Origin: Nitrospira sp. CG24C
GTDB lineage: Bacteria > Nitrospirota > Nitrospiria > Nitrospirales > Nitrospiraceae
Direction of reading: 5' to 3'
Length of the DNA stretch: 54,496 bases
Assembly (NCBI GenBank): GCA_002869885.2
Contig: NEWR02000017.1
Location: 1 to 54,496, forward strand
Shown: in pieces, positions 8,597-17,632 of the stretch
Position numbering within the stretch: position 1 is the first letter of the stretch
Layout of the letters: every line of letters begins with the position of its first letter
Made by a program: the position numbers and the translations under genes
Notes under the pieces: generated by a model
Told to the model about the DNA's origin: nothing
Databases searched by the model: none
The model's input: only the letters and a program-made list of their open reading frames with translations

Positions 8597-9079
8597 CTAG
8601 CTGACCTTAGCTCCGGCTAACTTCAGCACCACAGCCCATTCGGATTCGGTCACAGGCTGGACGGAGAGGCGGGAGCCTTTTTGCAGCAAGACCATGCCCT
8701 TCAGCTTCGGTTCCTGCCTCAGTCGATCGAGCGACAGACTGGCATTAAAGGTCTGACGATACCGGATGTCCACCATGTCCCACCGTGGAGCAGAGGGAAC
8801 ACTGGCTGCGTCGTAGTGGTGGCTGGTCTTGTCGAACTGCGTCTGGTCCGGATAGGCAATCCTCGCAACTTCCGCAATCCCCACCACAGCCGGCGGTTCG
8901 GCATTACTATGGTAAAAAAATACTTGGTCTCCGACGGCCATTTCACGCATGAAGTTGCGTGCCTGATAGTTCCGCACCCCATCCCAACAGGTCGTCTGCT
9001 TGGGAGATTGCGCGAGATCGTCGATCGAAAATACACGTGGCTCCGATTTCATCAGCCAATAACGGCGCCCTTGTGCCAT
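8597..9079 (-). CDS. EVE-domain protein
   Basis: A 160-residue single-domain EVE protein (PUA-like superfamily, related to thymocyte nuclear protein 1). The hallmarks are RRYWLMKSEP at the N-terminus, WDGVRNYQARNFMREM, VGDQVFFYHSN, and P.WDMVDIRY in the second half. EVE domains bind modified nucleobases in nucleic acid and often accompany restriction or RNA-modification systems; none is adjacent here. The start is the ATG at 9079 with GAGAGGTGA upstream. The longer frame to 9205 would overlap the divergent DUF218 gene. Confidence 0.9.
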   Translation of the reverse strand: MAQGRRYWLMKSEPRVFSIDDLAQSPKQTTCWDGVRNYQARNFMREMAVGDQVFFYHSNAEPPAVVGIAEVARIAYPDQTQFDKTSHHYDAASVPSAPRWDMVDIRYRQTFNASLSLDRLRQEPKLKGMVLLQKGSRLSVQPVTESEWAVVLKLAGAKVS

Positions 9080-9161
9080 CACGTCACCTCTCTCTGCTTG
9101 GTCATTCAACTCACTCCGTGTATGCTGTCGGCGATGCCCTCTGTTCGATTGAGGTCTGCCG

Positions 9162-9974
9162 ATGGAATTGACTCCATTCTTCTTCGGTCTGTATAAGTTC
9201 GTCAAGTACGGCCTCTACCCTCTGACGTGGGTGGTATTACTCCTCGTCGCGGCGACGATTTTGGCCCTCTTCCCTTTCTCGCCAACACGCCTGAGGTGGG
9301 TGCGCCAGCTCGTCGCATCCTCCCTCCTCCTCCTCGTGACGTGCTCCAGTCCATGGATCGCCTACCCGTTGATCGGCTCACTCGAATCGTGGTACCACCC
9401 GCCACAGCTCACGCCCTCCGATCACTTCGATGCAATCGTGGTCTTGGGGGGAGGCATCGATGAGAAGGGCTCGCTTCGACCGACCGCCGAGCCGAATTCC
9501 TATTCCAAAAATCGAACCACCTGCGGCGTAAACCTCTACCAGCAAGGCTATGCCCCCACGTTGGTGCTGACAGGGGGAGACGCCAGAGTTTTCGGCACGG
9601 GGCCGCAGGTAGCGACCGAAATGAGACGATGGGCGGTTCGCCTCGGCGTTCCCGAGTCCGCCACTAAAATCGATACAGAAGCGAGAAACACCTACGAGAA
9701 CGCGACAGGGACCAAACGGCTGATCGGGCCCGCATCAATTCTACTCGTCAGTTCCGCCAGCCATCTGCCACGCGCGGTCCCAGTGTTCACCAAGCAAGGC
9801 TTCCGTGTCACGCCGGCCCCCTGCGACTATGTCGCACAGAACCTACCGCGAGAGAGCTGGGACAACATCGACCCGCTTGATTTCTTGCCAGACGATACTG
9901 CATTACAATACACCACAGAAGCGGTCACGGAAGTGGCCGGCATTATTGTCTATTGGCTGGCAGGGAAGCTTTAG
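9162..9974 (+). CDS. DUF218 / ElyC-SanA-YdcF family envelope protein
   Basis: A 270-residue protein with two N-terminal membrane segments (about residues 20-38 and 48-66) and a DUF218 domain. The domain has IVVLGGGIDEKGSLRPTAE, LVLTGGDARVFGTG, DTEARNTYENA and LLVSSASHLPRA. The two-TM-plus-domain layout matches ElyC (YcbC), a factor in envelope and peptidoglycan precursor homeostasis; the biochemical activity of the family is unresolved. GAGGT precedes the ATG by about 6 nt. Divergent from the EVE gene, with 82 bp between them for promoters. Confidence 0.82.
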   Translation: MELTPFFFGLYKFVKYGLYPLTWVVLLLVAATILALFPFSPTRLRWVRQLVASSLLLLVTCSSPWIAYPLIGSLESWYHPPQLTPSDHFDAIVVLGGGIDEKGSLRPTAEPNSYSKNRTTCGVNLYQQGYAPTLVLTGGDARVFGTGPQVATEMRRWAVRLGVPESATKIDTEARNTYENATGTKRLIGPASILLVSSASHLPRAVPVFTKQGFRVTPAPCDYVAQNLPRESWDNIDPLDFLPDDTALQYTTEAVTEVAGIIVYWLAGKL

Positions 9975-10084
9975 CAAGCGTCTGAGCAAGTCGCGCTTGT
10001 AGACCGTAAAAAGTTAGAGGCAAAAGGTGAAATGTGTGTTTCGTGAATCAAAAGATGGACTTTTTCATGAACCTATTGGCGGCA

Positions 10085-10462
10085 TCATAGAGAACTCTCT
10101 TGATCATGTGATCCAATATAGTGAATCAGGGCTCGATAGGTTAACTCCCTGACCCTGACCTTACCGGCGACTTGGCTCCCGATATTTCCCTCCAGCCACA
10201 CCTGGTCGGACACCTGGGCGGTCGCTTCATTACAGAGGCTCCACATGTAGTGGAGAAAGCCCTCTGGCAGACCCACCTGCATCCCTTCAGATTCAATACG
10301 GTCATCCAGCAAGGCGAGGAGATCAGAAATCGCCTGATCCGGACGATAGGGCGTAGCGGAGAAACCAAAGGAAGCATGGGCCGCCGTCTCCTGCTTCGCC
10401 TGCTCAACCAGATCCCGCATATACTCTTTGAGCAAGCCCACCACATGACCGGACAATGCCAT
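10085..10462 (-). CDS. conserved-looking protein, unknown function
   Basis: A 125-residue soluble protein with no signal peptide or membrane segment. The first third is helical (LLKEYMRDLVEQAKQETAAH) and the rest mixed. I recognise no domain. The ATG at 10462 has AAAGGAG 8 nt upstream, a strong start signal; the longer frame to 10510 only covers the SD. Its upstream side carries a long hairpin repeat. Confidence 0.7.
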   Translation of the reverse strand: MALSGHVVGLLKEYMRDLVEQAKQETAAHASFGFSATPYRPDQAISDLLALLDDRIESEGMQVGLPEGFLHYMWSLCNEATAQVSDQVWLEGNIGSQVAGKVRVRELTYRALIHYIGSHDQESSL

Positions 10463-10517
10463 AGCGTTCTCCTTTGCCCACATTATGCGGCGGTAAGGGA
10501 GAGGGAGCAAGAACCAG

Positions 10518-10640
10518 CTGGTTGATCTGGTTTGTTTGGTTGATTTGGTTCATCTGGTTAGTTTCGTTCAACCAAAAAACCAGACAAACCAAACAGACCA
10601 AATGAACAAGACAAGCTGGCGGACTTTTTCAACAGCCTGC
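10518..10640 (+). repeat. composite repeat E: short-word hairpin plus 26-bp element end
   Basis: From 10518 to 10606 lies a long imperfect hairpin whose arms are runs of TGGTT/TGGTTTG words and their complements. Its centre (GGTTCATCTGGTTAGTTTCG) reappears inverted in the composite near 45480-45600. At 10615-10640 follows GCTGGCGGACTTTTTCAACA..., the reverse complement of the left end of the 124-bp element. No gene is seen in the gap 10463-10730. Confidence 0.8.
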
Positions 10641-10730
10641 GAGTGCCGCGCGGTTGACCAGCCATTGAACGGTTCTCTATGATGCCGACCAGAAAACGGT
10701 TCAAGGCAGGCACGCGAGGCTCAGGGTTCC

Positions 10731-11513
10731 ATGGTCGAACGGTTTGAGGTTGCGCTGAATACCCCGGTCGGACGGCTGACCACAGCCATCGATGTGCCGA
10801 CAGGACTCATCCCCATCACGGCCATTGTCCCGGTTGCACGTCGCCTGGGGGAGGAAGCCGCACAACTGGAAATCCAGCACGCCACCGAAGCAGGCCAGGC
10901 TATTTCCTGCCGGATAGGCTGCGCCGCCTGTTGCCGCATGCTAGTTCCACTCTCTGCTCCGGAAGCGTTCGCGCTACGAGACTATGTGGAACAGCTGCCG
11001 ACGGATCGACGCGACCTTCTATTGAACCGCCTCGGTGACACGAAGGATCGCATAAAGCGAGCTGGCCTGTGGGATCGGCTAAACGACGTGTCTGAGGCAT
11101 CGAAACCGATAGCAGATGAAGAACTCGATCCGATCAATCGCTCTTACTACGCGTTGAGAATGCCTTGTCCCTACTTAGAGAATGAACTCTGTTCAATTTA
11201 CGAAGCGCGACCAGCGGCCTGTCGAGAACTCCTCGTCACCTCGCCGGCGGAACTCTGCCAGGACCTGGCGCAGAATCCGGTCACTCCCCTGCCGGTCTCG
11301 ATGCGAATCAGTTCCATATTGGGGCTGGCCTGGGGAACCCTGACCGACTCTCCCCCTCGACTCATCCCCCTCCCGATGGCCCTAGAATGGGCCGAACGGC
11401 ATGAAGAGGAATCCAGACGGACCTGGCCAGGCTCAGCGCTTTTAGACCAGGTGCTTGACCACATGTGGCGGTTTCTAAGCCAGGCATTTCAAACCCGCAG
11501 TTCTGAGTTATAA
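10731..11513 (+). CDS. YkgJ-type cysteine-cluster protein
   Basis: A 260-residue protein with the YkgJ (CxxCxxCC) cluster: CRIGCAACCRM near residues 60-70, then MPCPYLENELCSIYEARPAACREL near 144-167. In this family the cysteines bind zinc or an iron-sulfur cluster; the role is not established. The N-terminal 50 residues are unlike the bare domain. The C-terminus (QTRSSEL and stop) is encoded by the left arm of a short-word hairpin, suggesting repeat insertion changed the gene end. No clear SD before the ATG at 10731. Confidence 0.8.
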   Translation: MVERFEVALNTPVGRLTTAIDVPTGLIPITAIVPVARRLGEEAAQLEIQHATEAGQAISCRIGCAACCRMLVPLSAPEAFALRDYVEQLPTDRRDLLLNRLGDTKDRIKRAGLWDRLNDVSEASKPIADEELDPINRSYYALRMPCPYLENELCSIYEARPAACRELLVTSPAELCQDLAQNPVTPLPVSMRISSILGLAWGTLTDSPPRLIPLPMALEWAERHEEESRRTWPGSALLDQVLDHMWRFLSQAFQTRSSEL

Positions 11514-11575
11514 GTTCTGAGTGCTGAGTGGGAACTTTCCGGGAACTCAGAACTCAAAACTCAGGACTCAGAACT
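11499..11575. repeat. short-word hairpin (AGTTCTGAGT family)
   Basis: Tandem AGTTCTGAGT-like words on the left, then GGAACTTTCCGGGAACTC and complementary ACTCAGAACT words on the right, give a long stem-loop. The left arm supplies the last codons and stop of the YkgJ gene; thrH starts 22 nt after the right arm. Confidence 0.75.
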
Positions 11576-11596
11576 AATAGAGAAAGTGAGAAAATA

Positions 11597-12214
11597 ATGC
11601 ACAAACCCGTAATCGCCTGCTTGGATCTCGAAGGCGTGTTGGTGCCGGAGATCTGGATCAATGTTGCGCTCAAGACCGGCATCGACGAACTGAAAATTAC
11701 CACCAGGGAGATGCCGGATTACGATGCCTTGATGAAACGTCGGCTGGCCATTCTGGATCAGCACAAACTCACCATTCACGATATCCAGGCGGTCATCGAC
11801 AAGATGGGCCCACTTGAAGGCGCCCTGGACTTTGTCTCCTGGCTCCGCGAGCGATGCCAGGTGATTATCTTATCCGATACGTTCTATCAGTTCGCCCAAC
11901 CGCTGATGCGCCAGCTGGGATTCCCGACGCTCTTTTGCAACCAGCTGGAGATCGATCAAGCCGGCCGCATCGTCAATTACCACATGCGGATGCAGAACCA
12001 GAAAAAACATTCGGTGGCGGCGCTGAAGTCTCTCAACTTTCACGTCCTGGCCGCCGGCGATGCCTACAACGACACCGCCATGCTAGGAGAGGCCCACGCA
12101 GGATTCTTCTTTTGCCCTCCGGATCACCTGCCCAAGGAGTTCCCGCAGTTTCCGGTGACGAAGACCTACGGAGAACTGCAAGCACGTTTCGCACAAGCAG
12201 GGAATCTCAAATAG
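11597..12214 (+). CDS. thrH: ThrH phosphoserine phosphatase / homoserine phosphotransferase
   Basis: A 205-residue HAD-superfamily enzyme very close to Pseudomonas ThrH along its length. HAD motif I reads CLDLEGVLVPEIW (nucleophile D11), motif II is VIILSDTFYQF, and motif IV is AAGDAYNDTAMLGEAHAG. ThrH dephosphorylates phosphoserine and can pass the phosphate to homoserine, serving serine and threonine synthesis in the cytosol. The ATG at 11597 with GAAAGTGAG upstream matches the family N-terminus; the upstream frame extension lies in a repeat. Confidence 0.93.
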   Translation: MHKPVIACLDLEGVLVPEIWINVALKTGIDELKITTREMPDYDALMKRRLAILDQHKLTIHDIQAVIDKMGPLEGALDFVSWLRERCQVIILSDTFYQFAQPLMRQLGFPTLFCNQLEIDQAGRIVNYHMRMQNQKKHSVAALKSLNFHVLAAGDAYNDTAMLGEAHAGFFFCPPDHLPKEFPQFPVTKTYGELQARFAQAGNLK

Positions 12215-12234
12215 CTGTCAGCCTTCAGCCGATT

Positions 12235-12255
12235 CCTCCCCTTTGTAAGGGGAGG
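12235..12255. repeat. 21-nt perfect hairpin, copy 1 (left of recQ)
   Basis: A perfect 9-bp stem (CCTCCCCTT / AAGGGGAGG) with loop TGT between the convergent thrH and recQ ends. The wider word CTCCCCTTTGTAAGGGGAGG is repeated exactly at 14286-14306 on the other side of recQ. It may act as a bidirectional terminator, though no U-tract follows. Confidence 0.7.
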
Positions 12256-12312
12256 GTAGGAGGGGTAGAGACTATCGTCTCGCATTGGGCATAGACGTTT
12301 GCGAGCTGATGG

Positions 12313-14175
12313 CTACTTCTCCCCGTTCACCACCGCCAGCACTCGGCGGCCATATCGTTCTGCCTTCAGCGCGCCGATACCTGGAACCTCCATGAGGGCA
12401 GCGGGTGACACGGGTTTGTGCCCGGCAATGGCCTTCAGGGTTTTGTCATGAAAAATTAGAAAGGCCGCGACGCCTTCTTCTTCGGCAAGCTCCGTGCGAA
12501 GTTGCTTGAGCCGTTCAAAGAGCTGCGGGTCCGCCGGCGATGCTCGCAGGACAACTGCGGACAGGGCCTTCTCACGAACCGGCTTTGCCGCCGGTAAATC
12601 AGGTCGCGGCTCTTCTGTCTGCTTCAACTGCACTGCCCCGATCCCTTGGAGGATCTCCCGCCCCTTGCGAGTCACATCGAGAATAGGATATTCCGTGCCT
12701 TCGACCTGAAGATAGGCTGAGTCGATCAACTCTCTCACCAGACCGGTCACAGACAATTTCGAGCGTGCACGACACATCCCGTATGTCGGGCAGTCTTCCG
12801 CGCCATAGGCTTGCATCGCTTTCGAACGGCTTCCGCGAAGAATCTCGACAATTCGACTCACGCCGAACCGACCCCTGCACCAGGACACGGTCTCCAAGAC
12901 GGCCTTCGCGGAAGCGGCATCGTCGTGCGAAACCTCTCTGCTCGGTTGCCGGACAGGCGCAACACAGCGATCGCAGAGGCCACAGGGGCCCAGGGCCCGT
13001 TCATCGTCATCGCTGAAATATTCAAGGATTGCAAGCTGCCGGCAGTCCAATACCGACACATATCCCAGCATTTCTTGGAGTAGCGTCTTCATCCGCTCGG
13101 CACGATCTGCGCCTTCAGGATCTTGCGCCGCCTGCTGAATGAAGTATTCCTGCGTGGCCAGATCCCGCTCATGGAACAGCAAGCAGCAGGCAGCAGGTCG
13201 GCCATCGCGACCGGCACGCCCGACCTCTTGATAATAGGCCTCCACACTTCCCGGAATGTCGAAATGGACGACCAGCCTGACATCCGACTTATCGATGCCC
13301 ATGCCGAAGGCATTCGTTGCAGCCAGAATCCTCACATTCCCCCGGCGAAAGTCGTCGTGTACAAGCTGCCGTTCCACATCCGAGAGACCTGCATGGTAAT
13401 AGCCGACCGACTGGTGAGACTGTCCCAGCCAATCCGCGACTTCCTCCACCGCCCGGCGCGTCGCGCAGTAGATCAGGATCGTGCCTTTCTCCGTCTCCCG
13501 AACCAACCGCTCCAACGCAGCCAGCTTTTCCTGGCGGGACTGGCAGAGACGAACAGACAAGGCGAGATTGTCTCGGCGGAAGCCTGCGACCAGCTTGAAG
13601 GGATCGCGGAGCGACAATCGTTTGCACAGATCCGTTTGAACGCGGGATGTGGCGGTGGCGGTCAGAGCCAGACAGGGAGGATTCGTGAGTTCCTGGCGAA
13701 GGCGGCCGATTTTCAGATAATCGGGTCTGAAATCGTGGCCCCACTGGGAAATACAATGCGCTTCGTCGACCACCAGCAGCGAGACCCAGAGGGAACGCAA
13801 CAGTTGGAGAAATCCCTCGTGCTGCATCCGTTCCGGCGCCAGATAGAGCAACTGAAGCCGTTTCTGATTGAGATCCTGAATGACGCGGTGCTTTTCAGAC
13901 CCGGTAAGGCCAGAGTGAAACGCCGCTGCTGCGATCTTCCGCTGCTTCAAGCCGGCAACCTGATCTTGCATCAGCGCGATGAGCGGAGAGATGACCAGGG
14001 TCAACCCGGGCAAGAGGGTCGCAGGCAATTGGTAGCAGAGCGACTTGCCCTGCCCAGTCGGCATGACCGCCATCGCATCGCGCCCAGCCAACACGGCCCG
14101 AACGACCTCCTCCTGGCCTGGCCGAAACTTTGCGAAACCGAACTGTTCGCTGAGCTGTCGAGTCAGATCATCCAC
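12313..14175 (-). CDS. recQ: ATP-dependent DNA helicase RecQ
   Basis: A 620-residue SF2 helicase. Motif I is MPTGQGKSLCYQLPA, motif II LVVDEAHCISQWGHDFRP with DEAH, motif III LTATAT, and motif VI QEVGRAGRDGRP. An RQC zinc site follows (DCRQLAILEYF...PCGLCDRC, four Cys). The C-terminal HRDC domain (about 540-615) includes LMEVPGIGALKAERYG. This is full RecQ architecture. It unwinds DNA 3'-5' in recombination and fork repair. The start is a GTG at 14175 without a good SD. Identical short hairpins flank the gene on both sides. Confidence 0.95.
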   Translation of the reverse strand: MDDLTRQLSEQFGFAKFRPGQEEVVRAVLAGRDAMAVMPTGQGKSLCYQLPATLLPGLTLVISPLIALMQDQVAGLKQRKIAAAAFHSGLTGSEKHRVIQDLNQKRLQLLYLAPERMQHEGFLQLLRSLWVSLLVVDEAHCISQWGHDFRPDYLKIGRLRQELTNPPCLALTATATSRVQTDLCKRLSLRDPFKLVAGFRRDNLALSVRLCQSRQEKLAALERLVRETEKGTILIYCATRRAVEEVADWLGQSHQSVGYYHAGLSDVERQLVHDDFRRGNVRILAATNAFGMGIDKSDVRLVVHFDIPGSVEAYYQEVGRAGRDGRPAACCLLFHERDLATQEYFIQQAAQDPEGADRAERMKTLLQEMLGYVSVLDCRQLAILEYFSDDDERALGPCGLCDRCVAPVRQPSREVSHDDAASAKAVLETVSWCRGRFGVSRIVEILRGSRSKAMQAYGAEDCPTYGMCRARSKLSVTGLVRELIDSAYLQVEGTEYPILDVTRKGREILQGIGAVQLKQTEEPRPDLPAAKPVREKALSAVVLRASPADPQLFERLKQLRTELAEEEGVAAFLIFHDKTLKAIAGHKPVSPAALMEVPGIGALKAERYGRRVLAVVNGEK

Positions 14176-14285
14176 GGTGAGATTAATCAGAAAGAAGGAT
14201 GGTGGTGGAACATGTGCGCGAGGGGAGTATAGAGGACCGCCTCACCGTGGGCAAGCTGGATGAACCGAACGGCTTTTGAGCTATT

Positions 14286-14306
14286 CCTCCCCTTTGTAAG
14301 GGGAGG
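14286..14306. repeat. 21-nt perfect hairpin, copy 2 (right of recQ)
   Basis: Same 9-bp stem and TGT loop as at 12235-12255 and in the same context (CTATTCCTCCCC... / GATTCCTCCCC...), upstream of the recQ start. Confidence 0.7.
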
Positions 14307-14367
14307 CCAGGAGGGGTAGAGCTTCTGTTCTAGACCAGGACGTTGTCAGGGGCATAAGAGGAAAACT

Positions 14368-14438
14368 AAAGGGGTCGGGAATCATTTCTCACCATGACTT
14401 GGAAGCTTCCGCGTCAAACAATGACTCCCGACCTCTTT
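14368..14438. terminator. long inverted repeat downstream of the Sel1 gene
   Basis: Arms 14368-14385 (AAAGGGGTCGGGAATCATT type) and 14420-14438 (AATGACTCCCGACCTCTTT type) are near-perfect complements enclosing 34 nt with a small GGAAGCTTCC palindrome. It lies just past the stop of the minus-strand Sel1 gene. It could terminate transcription, or be a remnant of a REP-like insertion. The terminator role is inferred. Confidence 0.5.
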
Positions 14439-14451
14439 TCTTCATCCTTAC

Positions 14452-15579
14452 TCAGCACCCCTTGAATTTCCGAGCCTGACACTGTCCCGCGAGTAGCTGG
14501 GCTTCTGCAATCTGTGCAGGTGTTAGCTGTTTTGCAACAGCGTCTCTACGTTGTACCGACTCCATACTCGTTCCGCCCTGTCGTAGATATTGCTCGACTG
14601 CGAGCTTGAACCACATATAGGCACGTACATTGTCCTGCGGCACGCCGCGTCCATCGCGGTACATCTCGCCGAGTGAATCTTGCCCGTTTGCGTCTCCCTG
14701 CTCGGCAGCTTTGCGTATCCACTCCACTCCTTTTATTTCGTCCTTCGGAACACCCTTGCCATCGACGTAAAGATAGCCAAGGTCGTTCTGCCCCCCCGCG
14801 TCCCCCTGAGCAGCCGATTTCTCAAACCACTCCCGCGCCTTGGTGTGGTCCTGCGGCACGCCGTGCCCGTTGTCATACAACATCCCAAGGTTGTCCTGTG
14901 CCACCGCGTCCCCTTGGACAGCGGCTTTCTCGTACCACTGCCGTGCTTTCGCGTAATCCTGCGGCACGCCCTGTCCGGTTTCATACAGAAAACCGAGGGA
15001 GACCTGCGCGTTTTTGTTCCCCTGGACAGCCGCTTTCTCGAACCACTGCCGTGCCTTCGTGTAGTCTTGCGGCATGACCTGTCCGACTCGATATAGCACT
15101 CCGAGGTCGTACTGCGCCTTTGCGTATCCTTGAACAGCGGCTTTCTCACACCATTCCCGCGCCTTGGTGTGGTCCTGCGGCACGCCGTGCCCATAGTAAT
15201 AGAACGATCCGAGCGAGTGCTGCGCCATCGCAAGCCCCTGGGCAGCCGCTTTCTCGAACCATCCCCGCGCCTTTATGTAATCCTGTGGCACGCCCAGTCC
15301 ATCGCGATACAGGACCCCGAGGGCTCCCTGCGCCCCACTGTTCCCGTGAGCGGCGGCTTTCTCCCACCAGCCCCGTGCAGCCGCCCAGTTCTTGTTATTA
15401 GCCTCTATCCAGCCGAGGGTGTTCTGCGCCTTCACGTCGCCTTGTGCTGCCTGTGTGTATAACCTTGCCAACTCTCTTGCCGTGTCTTCATCTGAAATGT
15501 CGATCGTTGGGGAAGCGAATGTATGCCCAGAGGGGAGAACGAGCGCAACGAGGAGCGTTGTGACAAAGAGTGCGCGCAT
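14452..15579 (-). CDS. exported Sel1-repeat (TPR-like) protein
   Basis: A 375-residue protein with a signal peptide (MRALFVTTLLVALVLPSGHTFA). About eight Sel1-like repeats of 36 residues follow (LG.LY..G.GVPQD..KAR.WFEKAA.QG). The repeats are very alike, so the gene is internally repetitive. The tail (about 330-375) ends with a Cys pair (LLAGQCQARKFKGC). Sel1 proteins form solenoids that mediate protein-protein contacts; the envelope location is inferred from the signal peptide and the partner is unknown. It stands alone between repeat-bearing gaps. Confidence 0.88.
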   Translation of the reverse strand: MRALFVTTLLVALVLPSGHTFASPTIDISDEDTARELARLYTQAAQGDVKAQNTLGWIEANNKNWAAARGWWEKAAAHGNSGAQGALGVLYRDGLGVPQDYIKARGWFEKAAAQGLAMAQHSLGSFYYYGHGVPQDHTKAREWCEKAAVQGYAKAQYDLGVLYRVGQVMPQDYTKARQWFEKAAVQGNKNAQVSLGFLYETGQGVPQDYAKARQWYEKAAVQGDAVAQDNLGMLYDNGHGVPQDHTKAREWFEKSAAQGDAGGQNDLGYLYVDGKGVPKDEIKGVEWIRKAAEQGDANGQDSLGEMYRDGRGVPQDNVRAYMWFKLAVEQYLRQGGTSMESVQRRDAVAKQLTPAQIAEAQLLAGQCQARKFKGC

Positions 15580-15811
15580 AAAACACTATCGCCTTAGTGC
15601 CGTAGACCGTCAAGAATTAGGGGATTGCTCGCACGGACGCTTAGGTACTCAATGAGGAAAACCGTAATTGGTCTCCGAGGCATCAAATAGATTTGTTTTT
15701 GAACCGGCGGAAAGGATACGCCGAAGCGCTCGATAAATCGAGGTGTGCTAGCGCGGGATTTGAGCGAGGATTTTGAGCGCTAGATAGGCGATGAGCCGAG
15801 CTGACTCTGCG
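15580..15811. other. gene-free gap with a small inverted repeat
   Basis: No gene in this stretch, which together with repeat copy B separates the Sel1 and porin genes by 358 bp. A 7-bp inverted repeat (CTAGCGC at 15748-15754, GCGCTAG at 15777-15783) and several GAGCG words are visible. I see no RNA gene. Confidence 0.4.
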
Positions 15812-15936
15812 CAGGCTGTTCAGAAAGGCCGTCCAGCAAGGCCGCAGGCAAGTCGAAACCGGAGGCGTACCCTCAAGGGTACGTTGAGGATTTCGATGAG
15901 CCGAGAACGAAGCTGGCGGACTTTATCAACAGCCTG
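15812..15936 (-). repeat. 125-bp palindromic dispersed element, copy B (inverted)
   Basis: The reverse-orientation copy of the element at 8386, 32186 and 48840. Ends are CAGGCTG and CAGCCTG, with a central GTACCCTCAAGGGTAC palindrome. It ends one base before the stop codon of the porin gene, so it sits directly at the gene's 3' end. Confidence 0.9.
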
Positions 15937-15937
15937 C

Positions 15938-17632
15938 TTAGAAGTTCACCCAGAGCTGCGCATACGCCCAATCCTGGTCAGCCTTGGTGCCCAGGTTCTC
16001 CTGGATATAGGCGCCGGCGAAGAGGTGCCCATAGCCGGCCTGGAAGGATAACTTGCCATCCATGAAAAAACGCGTCCAAATAATATCCAATTCGTTGCCG
16101 ATGTGCCTCGTGGTGTTGTTCGTCTTTGAAAAGACATACACGCCCTGTGCGGCACGATACCAGTTATCTTTCGTATTGGCCAGGTTCAGATTGGTGGCCC
16201 AAATTTCAATATGATCATCCTTGGTCGGACGGAATTGTAAATTAATCGAAGGTTTCATCATGTTCTTCCACGCAATGGTATCCATGTAGCCCATGTGGAT
16301 ATGGTTAGTCCCCCACAAGTTCTCAAACGTGTTGGCTGTTTTACAATCTGTGTTCCCACCGATCGTGCAGTTTGCCCTGCCATCACCCGAGGCATAGTCG
16401 AAGTTGAACGCCAACCGAGGCTTCCAGTCCCACTCGTAATGGGTGTAGCCGATCCAGGTTCTGGTCGCCCAGGCACTGATGTGGAGGTTCTTTGAGTTGC
16501 CGTACCCGTTCTGCGTTGCGTTCAGACCATCCGTGTCGCCCATTTGACCGAACTGGTAGATCGTTTCGTTGTATCCGTCGAAGTTGTCTTTCCGCAGCTC
16601 GATCCGATTTCCGACCATATGACGAGTCTGATTCGAGTGCTTCGGCGTACCGAGACCCTGGTTTCGATTGTCCCCCGAGTTGTACCGGTTGGAATAGAGG
16701 ATGTAGTAGGGCTCGATCACGAATCCCGGAACCGACTTGATCTGGTTGTAGAATATGAACACGTCGGAATCGGTGTTCGCGCTGCCGTTATTCAGTGTGG
16801 GGTTGCTGCTACCAGCAACAGGAATGTTCGTCGTCAGAGCGCCGAGAGGCGATCCTTGCGCGAGGTCTGACTCAGATGTGCGGAACCAACCAACGTTGCT
16901 ATCCCAGGCCTTGGTGCTGTATTGCAGCATGATACCGTCAAAAGAAAATCCCGTATTGGACCAGTCGAAGGCGCCGAATATCGAGTGGCTGCCGAACACG
17001 ATATATTGCCGACCGGCCTTCACGCTCAGATTTTCTATCCCGGCGAAGTTTCGGATCAACATATAGCCGGCCCGGACGCCCAAGACACCGCCGTTTCCGA
17101 AACCACTCACGGTCGAGCCGCTATTGGTCCTCTGATTGTCGTTGAGCGGGGTGCCCTGCGACCCGTTGCCGCCCCACACGGCTGAATAGATGAGTTCCAT
17201 GTAGAAATTCACGTCCGGTGAGATGTCATAGCCGAAACCTAAACGCGCCTTTTGGAGACCAAAAGACTCATTCGCCTTGCCTTGTTGTCCGTTCGCAGTT
17301 GTGCCGCCGTTTGGACTGTTGCAGGCAGCATTGCCCACCATGGCGCTACCAAAGCACGTATTGTTCCGAATTTCATACCGCGTTCGAAAGTCAGCGCGCA
17401 TCCAGAACTTCTTGAGGTCGAAATTCTTCCCGATCTTCGGATCGTAGAGTTCGTAGGCTTCTTTATCCGGAATCGCTCGAGCCACGACCGCAGCATGGGT
17501 GATTTTTTCGCCCGGCGGTAATTCAAACGCGGCTTGCGCCGGGGCCGTTACGAATGACAGCCCCGCTACTATCGCGGCAGCATGACCATAGGCGACCAAA
17601 TTGGCCCACCATGTTCGTCCGATGACTCTCAT
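15938..17632 (-). CDS. outer-membrane porin, alginate-export (AlgE-like) family
   Basis: A 564-residue barrel protein with a signal peptide (residues 1-34, ending APAQA|A). It has many alternating aromatic strands and a C-terminal Phe (AQLWVNF), as expected for outer-membrane barrels. The order of motifs (KFWMRADFRTRYEIRNN, LGFGYDISPDVNFYMEL, LSVKAGRQYIVFGSHSIFG, NELDIIWTRFFMDGKLSF) matches the alginate-export porin family. The substrate is unknown; alginate is not implied. GGAG lies 7 nt before the ATG, and a sigma70-like promoter is visible at 17832-17861, leaving a long leader. Confidence 0.85.
   Translation of the reverse strand: MRVIGRTWWANLVAYGHAAAIVAGLSFVTAPAQAAFELPPGEKITHAAVVARAIPDKEAYELYDPKIGKNFDLKKFWMRADFRTRYEIRNNTCFGSAMVGNAACNSPNGGTTANGQQGKANESFGLQKARLGFGYDISPDVNFYMELIYSAVWGGNGSQGTPLNDNQRTNSGSTVSGFGNGGVLGVRAGYMLIRNFAGIENLSVKAGRQYIVFGSHSIFGAFDWSNTGFSFDGIMLQYSTKAWDSNVGWFRTSESDLAQGSPLGALTTNIPVAGSSNPTLNNGSANTDSDVFIFYNQIKSVPGFVIEPYYILYSNRYNSGDNRNQGLGTPKHSNQTRHMVGNRIELRKDNFDGYNETIYQFGQMGDTDGLNATQNGYGNSKNLHISAWATRTWIGYTHYEWDWKPRLAFNFDYASGDGRANCTIGGNTDCKTANTFENLWGTNHIHMGYMDTIAWKNMMKPSINLQFRPTKDDHIEIWATNLNLANTKDNWYRAAQGVYVFSKTNNTTRHIGNELDIIWTRFFMDGKLSFQAGYGHLFAGAYIQENLGTKADQDWAYAQLWVNF

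Noticed and set aside
13123-14232. Long plus-strand ORF (369 codons) opposite recQ
   Set aside because: It is the antisense shadow of a strongly conserved helicase and shows no family motif or ribosome site.
14286-14306. Insertion-sequence ends around recQ
   Set aside because: The repeats are in direct orientation and internally palindromic, with no transposase, so they do not behave as IS ends.
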